Shown in pieces: positions 60,301-63,893 of a stretch of 64,000 nt of DNA. Under the pieces are notes generated by a model. That model had not been told where the DNA came from. It worked only from the letters and a program-made list of their open reading frames with translations, and searched no databases. A program made the position numbers and the translations under genes. Numbering within the stretch: position 1 is the stretch's first letter; every line of letters begins with the position of its first letter. The stretch comes from Halichoerus grypus. Taxonomy: Eukaryota; Chordata; Mammalia; Carnivora; Phocidae. The stretch is taken from assembly GCF_964656455.1 (NCBI RefSeq), contig NC_135715.1, positions 166,686,437 through 166,750,436 on the forward strand, written 5' to 3'.

Positions 60301-63057
60301 TGGCTCTCTGCAGACACCTATCTTCTCCTCCTGGCCACTCGCTAGCCGCCTCCCATGGCTGCCTTAAATCTAGTCTCCATCCAAGGGTCTGAAGGATCTT
60401 AAAAATAAATATGGTCATGTCCCTTATCTACCAGAAGTACCCAGAGGTTTCCCACTGCACTCAGAATAAAATCCAAATGCCATTTGCTGGTGTGCCCAGC
60501 CCCCTGTGGCAGGGATCCTGTCCAGCTGTGACGTCGAGTGCCATCATGTTCCCCGTTGCCGGCTAAGTTTGAGCCCCACTAGTGTTCCTCGAGCTCATTC
60601 TTGTCTCAGGGGCTTGGACTTACAGTTCCCTTTGTCTGGAAGGCGCTCCCCGCTAATATTCACAAGGCCTGGCTTCTTTTCACTCAAACCAGCTTAAATG
60701 GTCATCTCTTCAACTCAGTCTTCATTCAATGTATCTTCTCCATTCTTCTCTTTCATACCACTTGTTTGGCCTGCATAACCCTTATTATCTTACATTTTTC
60801 TAGTGTGGCTAGTTGTTTATATTTTATCCATCATCTGTATTTCCTTCTAGAATGTAGTCTAAGGGAACAGGGACCTTGTCTGTCTTGATTGAATTGTTTA
60901 TCCCTGGCATGCTGAGCAGTTTGCCCTGTAGAAGCTCAATAAATATTTTTGAATGAGTGAAACAAAAAGTTTCTTTGTCTTTTTACCATATAATAGCCTA
61001 TGTCTGTAGTTTCCAGCATTCACAGTGTATAAATATCTCTTACCAATCAGGGAATATTCTGTGATCCTTGAGTGAAAACATAAATGAAGCTAATATAAGC
61101 TGATAAGAAATCAGTTATTTGTGTGTCTTGGAGTGTTTTATTCAGTTACTTGTTTGGTTCAGCTGACACCAAAGAAGGATCTCAGAAAAATATAAACTTA
61201 AAGATTTGGAAACACCAGGAGAGAATAGTTCATATAATTTTCTGAAGGAAGCATAACACAACCCAGTTTTGCAATGTATGTATTGTGATATAAGACACCT
61301 CAGTGCTGTGACCTTCTTGAGTTGTCAGCATGCTAACTTTCTCTTTTGTTCCCCAGGGATTCTTTGTGTCTATCATCTACTGCTACTGCAATGGGGAGGT
61401 AGGTTTGAAGAACCCCCCCCCGGACATCCCACAGCTCTAGCTGTTAGTAAGCTTGTAAATGGTCATCGCGGGTGACCTGAATCTCTTTAGGATCCCCAGG
61501 AATTACAGGAAAAAATGAGCAGGGAGAAAGGAGATATTTCAATTATACATGATTTTGAGAGAGCAAGAATTAATATAAATAGGCTAGTCTTTCTCTTCTA
61601 GCACTTTTCAATGTTGATTCAGTTGGAAACTCTGATAGCAAAAAACCAACTTGTTGGAATGTAAATTGATACTTGGAAGGACAGTGAATTCCATATTCCA
61701 GTCAATACTTAAACTGATATTCAATTTCAAGTCTCTAAGAAACTAAAAAAAAGTTTTCTTGGGATAAGAAAGAATATTTTGATATTTTCAAAACTATACA
61801 ATGATGACAGGACGCTTTCAGTTCATTTAGGGGTTGGCTGGAGAGAAGTAGCCCTACTGTTCTTTTAGGTGACACCAGCATACCAGATTTCCACTGCTTT
61901 CCACGGAACTTCCAGATAAGCTCCTTTTTGGTAAATGGCAATAGCAGTAGAATTGAAGCTTCAACCACAGGTTGGAAGCAAGAATCCCACTCCATTAGTA
62001 ATGCATTTGCAGTGCCTGCTTTTCATGTATAAGCTTCTTCCCCATTTTTTTCCTCCTTCAGTACGCCTATGCAAAAGTGATAGTATTACATTTCAGGTTG
62101 AGTACCTTCCATGCCATTCTTCAGCGGGCTGGCACTATTTATCTCTCCTTCTCTTCCAACCCATAATCCTCTTTTCCCTCTCCCACAAGTCAGATCTTTC
62201 TTTCTTTTTAAAAAAGATTTATTTATTTGAGAGAGACAGATGGATCGCGAGCAGGGTGGAGGTAGGGGCAGAGGAAGAGGGAGAGAATCCCCAGATTCCC
62301 GGCTGAGCGCCCAGCCACCAGGGGGCTCTATCTCAGGACCCTGAGATCGTGACCTGAGCCGAAATCAAGAGTCTGATGCTTAACGGACCCAGCCATCCAG
62401 GCGCCCCAAGTCAGATGTTTCTATGGGCTGCATTTCACATTATATTAGACTGCTAATCTTGGATCAGTCCTTCACCTCTCTCAAAGCCTCCGTTTATTCA
62501 TCTCCGGTAGGATACCTATCTCCAAGATTTTTCAAGGTTGAGAGAGAGTATGCACATCAAGTTGCTTTGCCCTTCACCATCACTGAAGGGCAAAGGTCCA
62601 TGTAACAAGGCTGCAGGGTCTCCCTGATGGTTTCTGACGCACAATGTTTCCTGCGACTTAGGTTCAGGCTGAGGTGAAGAAGTTGTGGAGTCGGTGGAAT
62701 CTCTCCATCGACTGGAAAAGGACGCCCCCCTGCGGCGGCCACAGATACGGCTCCGTGCTCACCACGTTCACCCACAGCACCAGCAGCCAGTCGCAGGGGG
62801 CAGCCAGCGCTCGCTTGGTGCTCATCGCCGGCAAAACCACCAGGACGGCCGGCCGCCAGCCCGACAGCCACGTGACTTTACCCGGCTATGTCTGGAGTAA
62901 CTCGGAGCAGGACTGCCTGCCACGCACGATCCACGAGGAGACCAAGGAAGGGAACGCGAGGCTGGGAGAGGAGATTGCAATGGTGGAGTCTCCCAGGCCC
63001 TTGGAATTTAACCCAGACCCGCAAGGAAGCAGGGGAGAAACCGAGGATGTTCTCTGA
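4581..63057 (+). CDS. PTH2R: Parathyroid hormone 2 receptor, exons 2-13 (gene-level entry)
   Basis: Class B (secretin-family) G-protein-coupled receptor of the plasma membrane. The family member PTH2R is activated by the neuropeptide TIP39 (PTH2) and, in some species, by PTH; it couples mainly to Gs and cAMP. Twelve segments (4581-4683, 11677-11787, 11894-12015, 21166-21263, 25285-25474, 26890-27043, 35252-35312, 43919-43985, 52620-52714, 59768-59906, 61357-61398, 62662-63057) total 1578 nt and read through with no stop or frameshift. The product has six extracellular-domain cysteines, seven membrane segments, the class B motifs GWG and NSFQGFFVS, and a tail ending EDVL. Residue numbers in the exon entries assume a 25-residue exon 1, as in human, which gives 550 residues in all. 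PTH1R is excluded by the close match to PTH2R throughout. No promoter or start codon is in the window. Confidence 0.97.
4842..5059 (-). mobile_element. CAN SINE, antisense, 160 bp after exon 2
   Basis: Full-length copy with a long T-run. Target duplication ctcttttcatt at 4830 and 5060. Confidence 0.93.
5100..5540 (+). repeat. Possible LTR fragment with a 44-bp direct repeat
   Basis: Two copies of a 44-bp unit starting taatttct begin at 5411 and 5455 and share ttcaagtggggaactaga. An aataaaa lies upstream near 5369. This resembles an LTR R/U5 end, but no ends or target duplication were found. Confidence 0.35.
5819..6571 (+). mobile_element. Carnivoran L1, 5'-truncated 3' end
   Basis: Last part of ORF2 (minor frame breaks; 6046-6327 still reads as the ORF2 C-terminus, e.g. 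[20 protein letters not shown]), then a 3' UTR and A-tail. It is bounded by aaagctatgccct (5805) and a near copy at 6572. Confidence 0.9.
6586..6751 (+). mobile_element. CAN SINE in the L1 target duplication
   Basis: Begins ggggcgcttgggtggctcag and ends in a C-rich and A-rich tail. It sits between two copies of aaagctatg(t/c)cctta-like sequence, the same site the L1 used. Confidence 0.9.
7004..7200 (-). mobile_element. CAN SINE, antisense
   Basis: Target duplication ctttttgtaagatttcttt at 6985 and 7201, about 19 bp and perfect, so a fairly young insertion. Confidence 0.95.
7660..8010. repeat. Direct duplication, copy 1
   Basis: Shares long stretches with 10665-11025, for example aaatgattcaagtagttaaa and cacaaatgtatggttacact, in the same order and orientation with small indels. 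Confidence 0.85.
8556..8786 (-). mobile_element. CAN SINE with a TATC microsatellite tail
   Basis: Target duplication gcagcatacatt at 8544 and 8787. The T-rich end has become a (TATC)n run (8556-8603). Confidence 0.92.
9472..9907 (+). mobile_element. MLT1-like (MaLR) LTR
   Basis: Starts tgtggtagcagaataagg and ends with the typical phrase tttgtggtaatttgttatgg followed by agcaatagaaaaaatgaatac. Old solo LTR; no internal region seen. Confidence 0.7.
10015..10510 (-). mobile_element. L2 fragment, antisense
   Basis: Begins atttgttaagcccctgccaa, the reverse of the L2 3' end. The later phrase ctttgtaaagacttggcttt and gatgggaagcc continue the L2 order. Confidence 0.7.
10665..11025. repeat. Direct duplication, copy 2
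   Basis: Matches 7660-8010 over about 340 bp, including agagacaaagttggagtttc. It has a longer TA/TG run and an extra ttatcagttcagttatag segment. Confidence 0.85.
11188..11255. repeat. 25-bp tandem repeat, 2.7 copies
   Basis: Unit gaattattggtaaaaag followed by eight A, starting at 11188, 11213 and 11238. Confidence 0.9.
11677..11787 (+). CDS. PTH2R: PTH2R exon 3: extracellular domain, central beta strands
   Basis: Completes codon 60 and runs to residue 96. It holds cysteines C63, C72 and C86 and the class B core motif with W67-D68 ([10 protein letters not shown]), followed by [13 protein letters not shown]. The pairing known for the family is C1-C3, C2-C5, C4-C6. The acceptor is a T-rich tract ending ttattag and the donor is gtactg, which departs from the usual gtragt. 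The frame continues into exon 4 only if the 106-bp intron is removed; read-through meets a TGA within about 15 nt of the intron start. Confidence 0.96.
11788..11893 (+). other. PTH2R: PTH2R intron 3, 106 bp
   Basis: A very short intron between two extracellular-domain exons, with donor gtactg and acceptor tctttacag. It is close to the practical minimum for mammalian splicing. Retention would add a TGA soon after codon 96. Removal is supported by the exact phase match (1 to 1) and the intact receptor sequence on both sides. Confidence 0.9.
11894..12015 (+). CDS. PTH2R: PTH2R exon 4: extracellular domain, C-terminal part
   Basis: Completes codon 97 and ends at residue 137 in phase 0. It has the last two domain cysteines (C103 in [10 protein letters not shown]125 in YSDCLRF) and three sequons (N106 NGT, N116 NKT, N121 NYS). 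The C...GTW arrangement is the usual class B hormone-domain signature. Leucine at 105 stands where I recall proline in human PTH2R. The acceptor is tctttacag and the donor gtaatg. Confidence 0.96.
12456..12654 (+). mobile_element. CAN SINE, sense
   Basis: Near-consensus copy with target duplication aaagatgtatttgt at 12442 and 12655, perfect. Confidence 0.95.
12770..12890 (-). mobile_element. MIR remnant, antisense
   Basis: Carries ttttacacatgagtaaactc and gacccagctcactgatgaca, the reversed MIR core and 3' part. Confidence 0.7.
13229..13435 (-). mobile_element. CAN SINE, antisense
   Basis: Target duplication taatcaggact(t/t)c at 13212 and 13436 with one difference. Confidence 0.93.
13452..13617 (-). 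mobile_element. CAN SINE, shorter antisense copy
   Basis: Lies 16 bp after the previous SINE in the same orientation and lacks part of the GA-rich block. No target duplication found. Confidence 0.9.
13783..14759 (-). mobile_element. Carnivoran L1 3' end, antisense
   Basis: 3' UTR first (ttaaattaacatataata, then atacccagtgctcattacaa), then reversed ORF2 C-terminus (ggctgagtaatattccattg). Flanked by imperfect gacagttacttt and ggcagttactct. 5'-truncated. Confidence 0.9.
15386..15690 (-). mobile_element. CAN SINE whose tail became a 190-bp pyrimidine tract
   Basis: Target duplication ccaaatattttct at 15373 and 15691. Only the head half (15573-15690) is SINE-like; 15391-15572 is (TTTC)n, (TTCC)n and (TC)n. 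Confidence 0.9.
16021..16231 (-). mobile_element. CAN SINE, antisense, with a G-run
   Basis: Imperfect target copies near taagccaatagttt (16010) and taaaccaactttt (16232). A run of G at about 16085-16096. Confidence 0.88.
17808..17886. repeat. (TA)n/(TG)n simple repeat
   Basis: Alternating TATA, with TGTG and ACAC segments; near-palindromic. Confidence 0.9.
19501..19690 (+). mobile_element. CAN SINE, sense
   Basis: Target duplication aaaaaatgtgaaccaa at 19485 and aaaaaatgtgacccaa at 19692. Inside the ancient L1. Confidence 0.93.
20819..20997 (+). mobile_element. CAN SINE, sense, diverged
   Basis: Starts ggggtgtctgggtggctcat, lacks part of the middle and has a run of about 15 C at 20945-20958. 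Weak target copies tctgactt and tctgactg. Confidence 0.88.
21166..21263 (+). CDS. PTH2R: PTH2R exon 5: juxtamembrane segment and TM1
   Basis: Encodes residues 138-169 plus two bases of codon 170. It starts [16 protein letters not shown], the stalk leading into transmembrane helix 1, and ends in the hydrophobic stretch [12 protein letters not shown]. The acceptor is a strong pyrimidine tract (cttccccttcag) and the donor is a consensus gtgagtg. In class B receptors the end of the stalk and top of TM1 contact the activating N-terminus of the peptide hormone. Confidence 0.96.
21819..22021 (+). mobile_element. CAN SINE, sense
   Basis: Perfect 18-bp target duplication aaaacagtgcacaacatg at 21801 and 22022; tail of CAAAA units. 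Confidence 0.95.
22270..22570 (-). mobile_element. L2 fragment, antisense
   Basis: Carries gatgaggagccattgaagga and gaagagtgacatgaaagtca, the reversed L2 body order. Confidence 0.65.
22700..22990 (+). mobile_element. L2 3' end, sense
   Basis: Ends ctagaatgtaaagccacatg ... tatatttgttgaattaat, the L2 terminal layout, with a TTTA run inside. Confidence 0.65.
23330..23610 (-). mobile_element. L2 fragment, antisense
   Basis: Phrases gggaacagaatgtgcaaaac and tttgaattttatcttgtaat match the reversed L2 body. Confidence 0.6.
23680..23795 (-). mobile_element. MIR remnant, antisense
   Basis: Carries attttacagaccaagaaact and ccaaggtcacaaagtcatag. Confidence 0.7.
24740..24936 (-). mobile_element. CAN SINE, antisense
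   Basis: Imperfect target copies tgaaagctccacttt (24725) and tgaaaactccatttt (24938). Confidence 0.92.
25285..25474 (+). CDS. PTH2R: PTH2R exon 6: intracellular loop 1, TM2, extracellular loop 1
   Basis: Completes codon 170 and runs to residue 233. It begins [18 protein letters not shown]: a basic first intracellular loop and TM2 with the class B conserved histidine (H180). The long first extracellular loop (about 199-233) is the part that varies most between species. Here it contains N221-S222-T223, an N-glycosylation sequon that I do not recall in human PTH2R. The donor is a consensus gtaagt. Confidence 0.96.
25475..26889 (+). other. PTH2R: PTH2R intron 6
   Basis: 1,415 bp, with one antisense SINE (25835-26043). 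The rest is AT-rich without clear repeats, except a T-rich stretch near 26560-26640 that resembles the tail of an old retroelement. Confidence 0.85.
25835..26043 (-). mobile_element. CAN SINE, antisense, young
   Basis: Perfect target duplication ccagaagtgtgttatttt at 25817 and 26044; near-consensus body. Confidence 0.95.
26890..27043 (+). CDS. PTH2R: PTH2R exon 7: TM3 to mid TM4
   Basis: Residues 234-284 plus one base of codon 285, in a 154-nt exon typical of class B receptors. C236 at the top of TM3 is the partner of the EL2 cysteine (C306 in exon 9). TM3 runs through [15 protein letters not shown] and carries the conserved glutamate E257 of the inactive-state polar network. TM4 ends the exon in WGFILIGWG, the class B GWG signature. 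The acceptor is atttgtaacag, with a modest pyrimidine tract, and the donor is gtaagg. Confidence 0.96.
27103..27563 (+). mobile_element. Solo LTR, copy 1 of a three-copy cluster
   Basis: Begins tgatgtgggaaacaaaggc and ends cctatatca (TG...CA). A poly(A) signal variant (cataaaa) precedes ccacctttttgcac. Flanks cctat and cttat suggest a 5-bp target duplication. It lacks about 120 bp present in copy 2. Confidence 0.8.
28650..29239 (+). mobile_element. Solo LTR, copy 2, longest
   Basis: Same start (tgatgtgggaaacaaaggc) and end (cttacatca). Contains tatataatgg (TATA-like), aataaaatcacctttttgcac and the full U3. 590 bp. No primer-binding site or internal viral sequence follows. Confidence 0.8.
29428..29839 (-). 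mobile_element. Solo LTR, copy 3, opposite orientation
   Basis: On the minus strand it reads (g)gatgtgaagaacaaaggc and ends caaatcacatca. The 5-bp flank tctat occurs on both sides (29423 and 29840). It lacks about 200 bp of the copy 2 U3. Confidence 0.8.
30325..30582 (+). mobile_element. CAN SINE with an internal 17-bp duplication
   Basis: The segment gtcatgatctcagg is repeated in tandem near 30378-30410. Target copies agaatatctccccactact and agagtgtctctccattact flank it. An older subfamily. Confidence 0.9.
33750..33860 (+). mobile_element. L2 3' tail, sense
   Basis: Text cagaaaaacagggatagtgt and gggcacttaataaatggtta fits the L2 end. Confidence 0.55.
33863..33921. repeat. Degenerate (GATG/GATA)n microsatellite
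   Basis: Tetranucleotide units gatg, gata, ggta with many substitutions. Confidence 0.85.
35252..35312 (+). CDS. PTH2R: PTH2R exon 8: end of TM4
   Basis: A 61-nt exon, the size usual at this position in class B receptors. It completes G285 and gives [19 protein letters not shown] plus two bases of R305. The proline after the GWG motif and the alanine-rich helix are conserved, and the end leads into extracellular loop 2. The acceptor is tttgattgcag and the donor a consensus gtgagtg. Its short length and phase (1 in, 2 out) mean that skipping it would shift the frame. Confidence 0.95.
36011..36217 (-). mobile_element. CAN SINE, antisense
   Basis: Target copies ggtgtataatgagtattta (35991) and ggtgtatcatgaatattta (36218), two differences. 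Confidence 0.92.
36480..36783 (-). mobile_element. CpG-rich LTR, antisense
   Basis: On the minus strand: a tataaattg box, ccttttgtgctcggggctca, then aataaacctcctgtcctcca as poly(A) signal region, and an end near ccgtca. This is the layout of a gammaretrovirus-type LTR. The U3 end is unclear because a SINE sits there. No internal region seen. Confidence 0.65.
36798..37005 (-). mobile_element. CAN SINE, antisense
   Basis: Target duplication aaagcagcatttta at 36784 and 37006, perfect. Confidence 0.94.
37040..37250 (+). mobile_element. MIR, sense
   Basis: Carries gacctgagttcaaatcttgg and cagagcctggccgctagtag, from MIR body to 3' end. Confidence 0.75.
37290..37490 (+). mobile_element. MIR, sense
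   Basis: Carries gagccttggttttctcattg and ggggtgttgtaagattcaat, followed by a short aagtactaagtacttag run. Confidence 0.75.
37800..37995 (-). mobile_element. MIR, antisense
   Basis: Carries ccctatgagactgaggctag and gcattgcacagccacaagtg. Confidence 0.65.
38780..38880 (+). mobile_element. MIR fragment, sense
   Basis: Text cctcagtctcagccttccca and tttgtaaaatgagaatattc. Confidence 0.55.
39175..39310 (-). mobile_element. MIR/L2 fragments, antisense
   Basis: Text tttgagagatgaataaaatg (MIR-like) and tcattcacctgttcaacaga (L2-like). Short and diverged. Confidence 0.4.
39590..39670 (+). mobile_element. L2 fragment, sense
   Basis: Short piece around actcagaataaaatcttgaa. Confidence 0.4.
40103..40301 (+). 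mobile_element. CAN SINE, sense
   Basis: Target copies aaaagttatttggctaag (40085) and aaaagttacttggctaag (40302), one difference. Confidence 0.95.
41455..41815 (+). mobile_element. Old L1 3' end, sense
   Basis: Starts with gtggtacatccttccaatgg and ends atgagaatgtattgcctaca before an A-rich tail, the order of old L1 3' ends. Confidence 0.6.
41979..42173 (-). mobile_element. CAN SINE, antisense
   Basis: Target copies aaaatttcttt at 41968 and 42180 with flanking similarity. Confidence 0.93.
42205..42413 (-). mobile_element. CAN SINE, antisense
   Basis: Target duplication taaaatttcattt at 42192 and 42414, perfect; only 31 bp after the previous SINE. Confidence 0.94.
42600..42760 (-). mobile_element. 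L2 3' end, antisense
   Basis: Text ccaacaaatatttgttgact, ctaggcacttaataatac and gaaactaaattctagctggg. Confidence 0.75.
42880..43310. repeat. Unclassified repeat with ATTTGCAT octamers, copy A
   Basis: Related to about 56350-56535. Its right part has three imperfect units of 42-47 bp, each with atttgcat (43067, 43109, 43156; a fourth at 43300 comes from a SINE target duplication). Confidence 0.6.
43165..43292 (+). mobile_element. 5'-truncated CAN SINE, sense
   Basis: Starts mid-element (cccgcatcgggctccctg). Perfect target duplication aagaatgatttgcatt at 43149 and 43293. Confidence 0.93.
43425..43619 (-). mobile_element. CAN SINE, antisense
   Basis: Target duplication gtgcaccacatt at 43413 and 43620; (GA)n run inside. 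Confidence 0.92.
43919..43985 (+). CDS. PTH2R: PTH2R exon 9: extracellular loop 2 and start of TM5
   Basis: A 67-nt exon finishing R305 and running to residue 327 in phase 0. It begins [17 protein letters not shown]306 is the conserved loop cysteine that bonds to C236 at TM3, followed by the invariant tryptophan W307. Asparagine at 313 stands where I recall aspartate in human. The acceptor is tcatgtctcag and the donor a consensus gtaagt. The exon is isolated in very SINE-dense intronic DNA. Confidence 0.95.
44832..45028 (-). mobile_element. CAN SINE, antisense
   Basis: Long T-run of about 25 at its start; target copies actaaattttt and gctaaaatttt. Confidence 0.92.
45358..45582 (+). mobile_element. 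CAN SINE with a (CAAA)n tail
   Basis: Target copies aaacagcctgttagc (45343) and aaacagccagttagc (45583). Tail of about eight CAAA units. Confidence 0.95.
46148..46298 (+). mobile_element. 5'-truncated CAN SINE with an internal duplication
   Basis: Perfect target duplication aagaattgaagcaaagga at 46130 and 46299. The segment cgagtcccacat(t/c)(g/a)ggctc occurs twice in tandem. Confidence 0.93.
46684..46819 (+). mobile_element. 5'-truncated CAN SINE, older type
   Basis: Starts gtcatgatctcagggttg. Weak flanks ttcaaaaatcatag and ttaaaaaatcagag. Confidence 0.85.
47030..47210 (-). mobile_element. MIR, antisense
   Basis: Text cactgttcttagtgctttat and caagatcacagagctagtga. Confidence 0.75.
47220..47685 (+). 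mobile_element. L2 3' end, sense
   Basis: Text gggctattccatattctgtg, atctaaattaggtcacctg and ccactcaataaatacttgtt. Confidence 0.8.
47808..47919 (-). mobile_element. CAN SINE head, antisense, truncated
   Basis: Only the tRNA-like half remains (ctgctaagcacagagcccaa to gagccacctaggcactcc); the T-rich half is missing. Confidence 0.85.
48390..48720 (-). mobile_element. L2 fragment, antisense
   Basis: Text ttcactcatttaacgaatct, tgcaggtgctgtgtgaggca and gatccaggcaaaggggactc. Confidence 0.7.
49042..49239 (-). mobile_element. CAN SINE, antisense
   Basis: Near consensus; weak target copies tttatatctttt and ttctacatctttt. Confidence 0.93.
49689..49866 (+). mobile_element. CAN SINE with an internal deletion
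   Basis: Perfect target duplication aagaaatttctgtctc at 49673 and 49867. The B-box region between ggctcaggtt and aagccctgcattgg is shortened by about 25 bp. Confidence 0.95.
49915..50150 (+). mobile_element. MIR, sense
   Basis: Well-preserved core: gctctgccacttactggctg and gtgtgaccaggaataa, then ttgaactgttgtgaagacta. Confidence 0.85.
50295..50485 (-). mobile_element. CAN SINE, antisense
   Basis: Target duplication taaggcagcaag at 50283 and 50486, perfect. Confidence 0.94.
51095..51295 (+). mobile_element. MIR, sense
   Basis: Text ggtggtggttaagaattcac, tcaaatcacttgatctcttt and gagtgctcaataaatggcag. Confidence 0.8.
51985..52140 (-). mobile_element. Carnivoran L1 3' UTR, antisense
   Basis: Text ttgaagtataattaacatac and tattagtttcaggtgtacaa, then actcagtgctcatcaagata. 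Confidence 0.7.
52620..52714 (+). CDS. PTH2R: PTH2R exon 10: TM5 and intracellular loop 3
   Basis: Residues 328-358 plus two bases of codon 359. TM5 continues as [19 protein letters not shown], and the third intracellular loop ([13 protein letters not shown]), important for G-protein coupling in this family, follows. The acceptor is a good pyrimidine tract (ttctctttcag) and the donor is gtaatt, weaker at position +5. Confidence 0.96.
54744..54907 (+). mobile_element. 5'-truncated CAN SINE, sense
   Basis: Target duplication actgaaatgaatt at 54731 and 54908. Body starts gccttcaactcaggtcatg. Confidence 0.93.
54940..55110. repeat. Old L1-like 3' fragment, related to 490-640
   Basis: Shares the order of atatgcagttataaaagtaa, taatacagagat, ctttacccagtttccctc and acattctacaaaactgtag. 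Confidence 0.45.
55430..55600 (+). mobile_element. MIR, sense
   Basis: Text ctagctttgggtgaatactt and tgagcctctatcctcatctg. Confidence 0.65.
55605..55830 (-). mobile_element. L2 fragment, antisense
   Basis: Text ccttcttgtgccatgcaaga and gacatggtttctgcctgcga. Confidence 0.55.
56350..56535. repeat. Unclassified repeat, copy B
   Basis: Parallels 42880-43080: tcactcattaatgaagg, gctaaaatgaatttac and ggcattccattggacacaat. Two octamer-like units (aatttgcat, tatttgcac). Confidence 0.55.
56535..56900 (+). mobile_element. MLT1-like (MaLR) LTR
   Basis: Starts tgtggtaggcagatttctaa and ends taagccactaactgtggtaa then tagcaatagaaaatgaattc. Contains ttgattaggttacgttatat. Confidence 0.7.
57104..57477. repeat. 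Large (TTTC)n/(CCTT)n pyrimidine tract
   Basis: About 370 bp of pure C/T on the + strand. A complex segment starting ctccttcctcccttccctcc occurs twice, 133 bp apart (57234 and 57367). Confidence 0.95.
57880..58260 (-). mobile_element. L2 fragment, antisense
   Basis: Text gaggcagagcagatggctct, gcatttcagtttgattctgt. Diverged. Confidence 0.5.
58379..58417. repeat. (GGAA)n microsatellite
   Basis: About nine ggaa units with one ggta change. Confidence 0.9.
58578..59100 (-). mobile_element. MLT1-like (MaLR) LTR, antisense
   Basis: Begins with the reversed MaLR end: ggattaccgcaaacatctgt, ggcttaaaacaacacacttg and tgtttctgtaggtcaggaac. Confidence 0.65.
59768..59906 (+). CDS. PTH2R: PTH2R exon 11: TM6, extracellular loop 3, TM7 start
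   Basis: Completes R359 and ends at Q405 in phase 0. It begins [20 protein letters not shown]: the basic end of intracellular loop 3 and TM6. The third extracellular loop ([17 protein letters not shown]) and the start of TM7 (LFFNSFQ) follow; NSFQ opens the class B TM7 signature. The exon is clearly more GC-rich than the flanking intron. The acceptor is ctctttcag and the donor gtagac. Confidence 0.96.
59907..61356 (+). other. PTH2R: PTH2R intron 11
   Basis: 1,450 bp. Its centre is a sense L2 3' end (about 60375-60960). The remaining 5' and 3' parts (59907-60370, 60965-61356) show no recognised element. Confidence 0.85.
60375..60960 (+). mobile_element. L2 3' end, sense, long
   Basis: Text cagaataaaatccaaatgcc, ccctttgtctggaaggcgct, ttctagaatgtagtctaagg and gctcaataaatatttttgaa. 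The best-preserved L2 in the window. Confidence 0.85.
61357..61398 (+). CDS. PTH2R: PTH2R exon 12: TM7 microexon
   Basis: A 42-nt, 14-codon exon, [14 protein letters not shown], completing TM7 and the class B signature NSFQGFFVSxxYCxxNxE begun in exon 11. A 42-nt exon at this place is typical of class B receptors. It is symmetric (phase 0 in and out), so skipping would delete 14 residues of TM7 without a frameshift; skipping of the equivalent exon is known in other class B receptors. The acceptor is a pyrimidine tract ending gttccccag and the donor is gtaggt. Confidence 0.96.
61399..62661 (+). other. PTH2R: PTH2R intron 12
   Basis: 1,263 bp with one antisense SINE (62201-62407). Nothing recognised at 61400-62180 or 62430-62650; a C-run lies at about 61413-61421. 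Confidence 0.85.
62201..62407 (-). mobile_element. CAN SINE, antisense
   Basis: Target copies aagtcagatctttct (62187) and aagtcagatgtttct (62408), one difference. Inserted about 250 bp before exon 13. Confidence 0.93.
62662..63057 (+). CDS. PTH2R: PTH2R exon 13: cytoplasmic tail and stop
   Basis: The last coding exon: 131 residues (420-550) and a TGA stop at 63055-63057. It starts [20 protein letters not shown], the helix-8 region, followed by a Ser/Thr-rich stretch ([12 protein letters not shown]) likely to be phosphorylated by receptor kinases and to bind arrestin. The tail ends in an acidic segment and GETEDVL. The exon is much richer in G, C and CpG than the surrounding introns. The acceptor (ctgcgacttag) has a poor pyrimidine tract. 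Several tail positions differ from the human sequence as I recall it, in line with a fast-evolving tail. Confidence 0.96.
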   Translation, partial: VQAEVKKLWSRWNLSIDWKRTPPCGGHRYGSVLTTFTHSTSSQSQGAASARLVLIAGKTTRTAGRQPDSHVTLPGYVWSNSEQDCLPRTIHEETKEGNARLGEEIAMVESPRPLEFNPDPQGSRGETEDVL

Positions 63058-63596
63058 GTCAACATCTGTGACTTCGAAGAGTTGGTCCCTCTGGTTGTGT
63101 TAGGCGAGCTTGGCTGGCATTCCTCTGCTTGAGCCCCAGAACTGAAAATTCGGGGTTCAAAGTGTTACTTCACAGAGGTTTTCAGGTTGCATGAACTGGA
63201 TTCTATAAATAGTAAAGACACAAAAGGAGAAGTGTCAGTGGAGTAGTTTATTACCTTCTTTTGGCATTAAATTCTCTTCTGAATTGTTGTGTGGTACTTG
63301 CTCTGTGATTGTTCATTTTTTTCCTGCTACTTTTGGGTAGAAAACGTTTCAATTGCTTGGCTCTAGTTTTCCCTCATAAAAATATTGCTCTAGGTATGAT
63401 AGAGATCATTCCATATGTGTCATTTCCCTTTTAAGAAATTAGCAGTCCTTTTTCTCATTTTAATGTACTTCTACCACTGCATTCCTTTGGCCTGTGCATA
63501 GGAGCAATTAGGGTCTGAAAACATACCTTGCACAATGAAAGAGCTAAGCACAAGTACACACTGGAAAAAAAAAAAGTGGCTGGACTTTGATAAGAT

Positions 63597-63602
63597 AATA
63601 AA
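63597..63602 (+). promoter_or_regulatory. PTH2R: Possible proximal poly(A) signal
   Basis: An earlier aataaa followed by tttgtgaaat and a T-rich stretch. It could give a 3' UTR about 270 nt shorter. The sequence alone cannot say whether it is used. Confidence 0.35.
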
Positions 63603-63870
63603 TTTGTGAAATATCTGTTTCTTTCTAGAAACAAGGAAAATTACTCCAGATAGTACTGCACCTATTCCTTCTTTTGAATGGCTCCCCCATGACCAGCCAA
63701 ATCTCAGGTGTTCAGTCCTCCGTAAACATGACATGCCACCCGGTTTGCTCCGTCAGTGAGCTTGTGTCTGCAAACTGGTTCTGTTTGTAATCCTGTGTAC
63801 GGATGGTAGGCACACTGCATCGGGGCCTTTCTCGTCTTTGTTGTATTACTATATTCCAGATGGCATGTGG

Positions 63871-63876
63871 AATAAA
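63871..63876 (+). promoter_or_regulatory. PTH2R: Probable PTH2R poly(A) signal
   Basis: Canonical aataaa about 810 nt after the stop, followed by a TG/T-rich stretch (aagtttgttttaaag) suitable as a downstream element. Confidence 0.65.
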
Positions 63877-63893
63877 TTAAAAGTTTGTTTTAA

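Larger units (their letters stand above)
63058..63893 (+). other. PTH2R: PTH2R 3' untranslated region
   Basis: From the stop codon to the probable cleavage site about 15-20 nt after the aataaa at 63871. It is AT-rich with no recognisable interspersed repeat; an A-run lies near 63566-63576. The end point is inferred from the signal position only. Confidence 0.7.
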
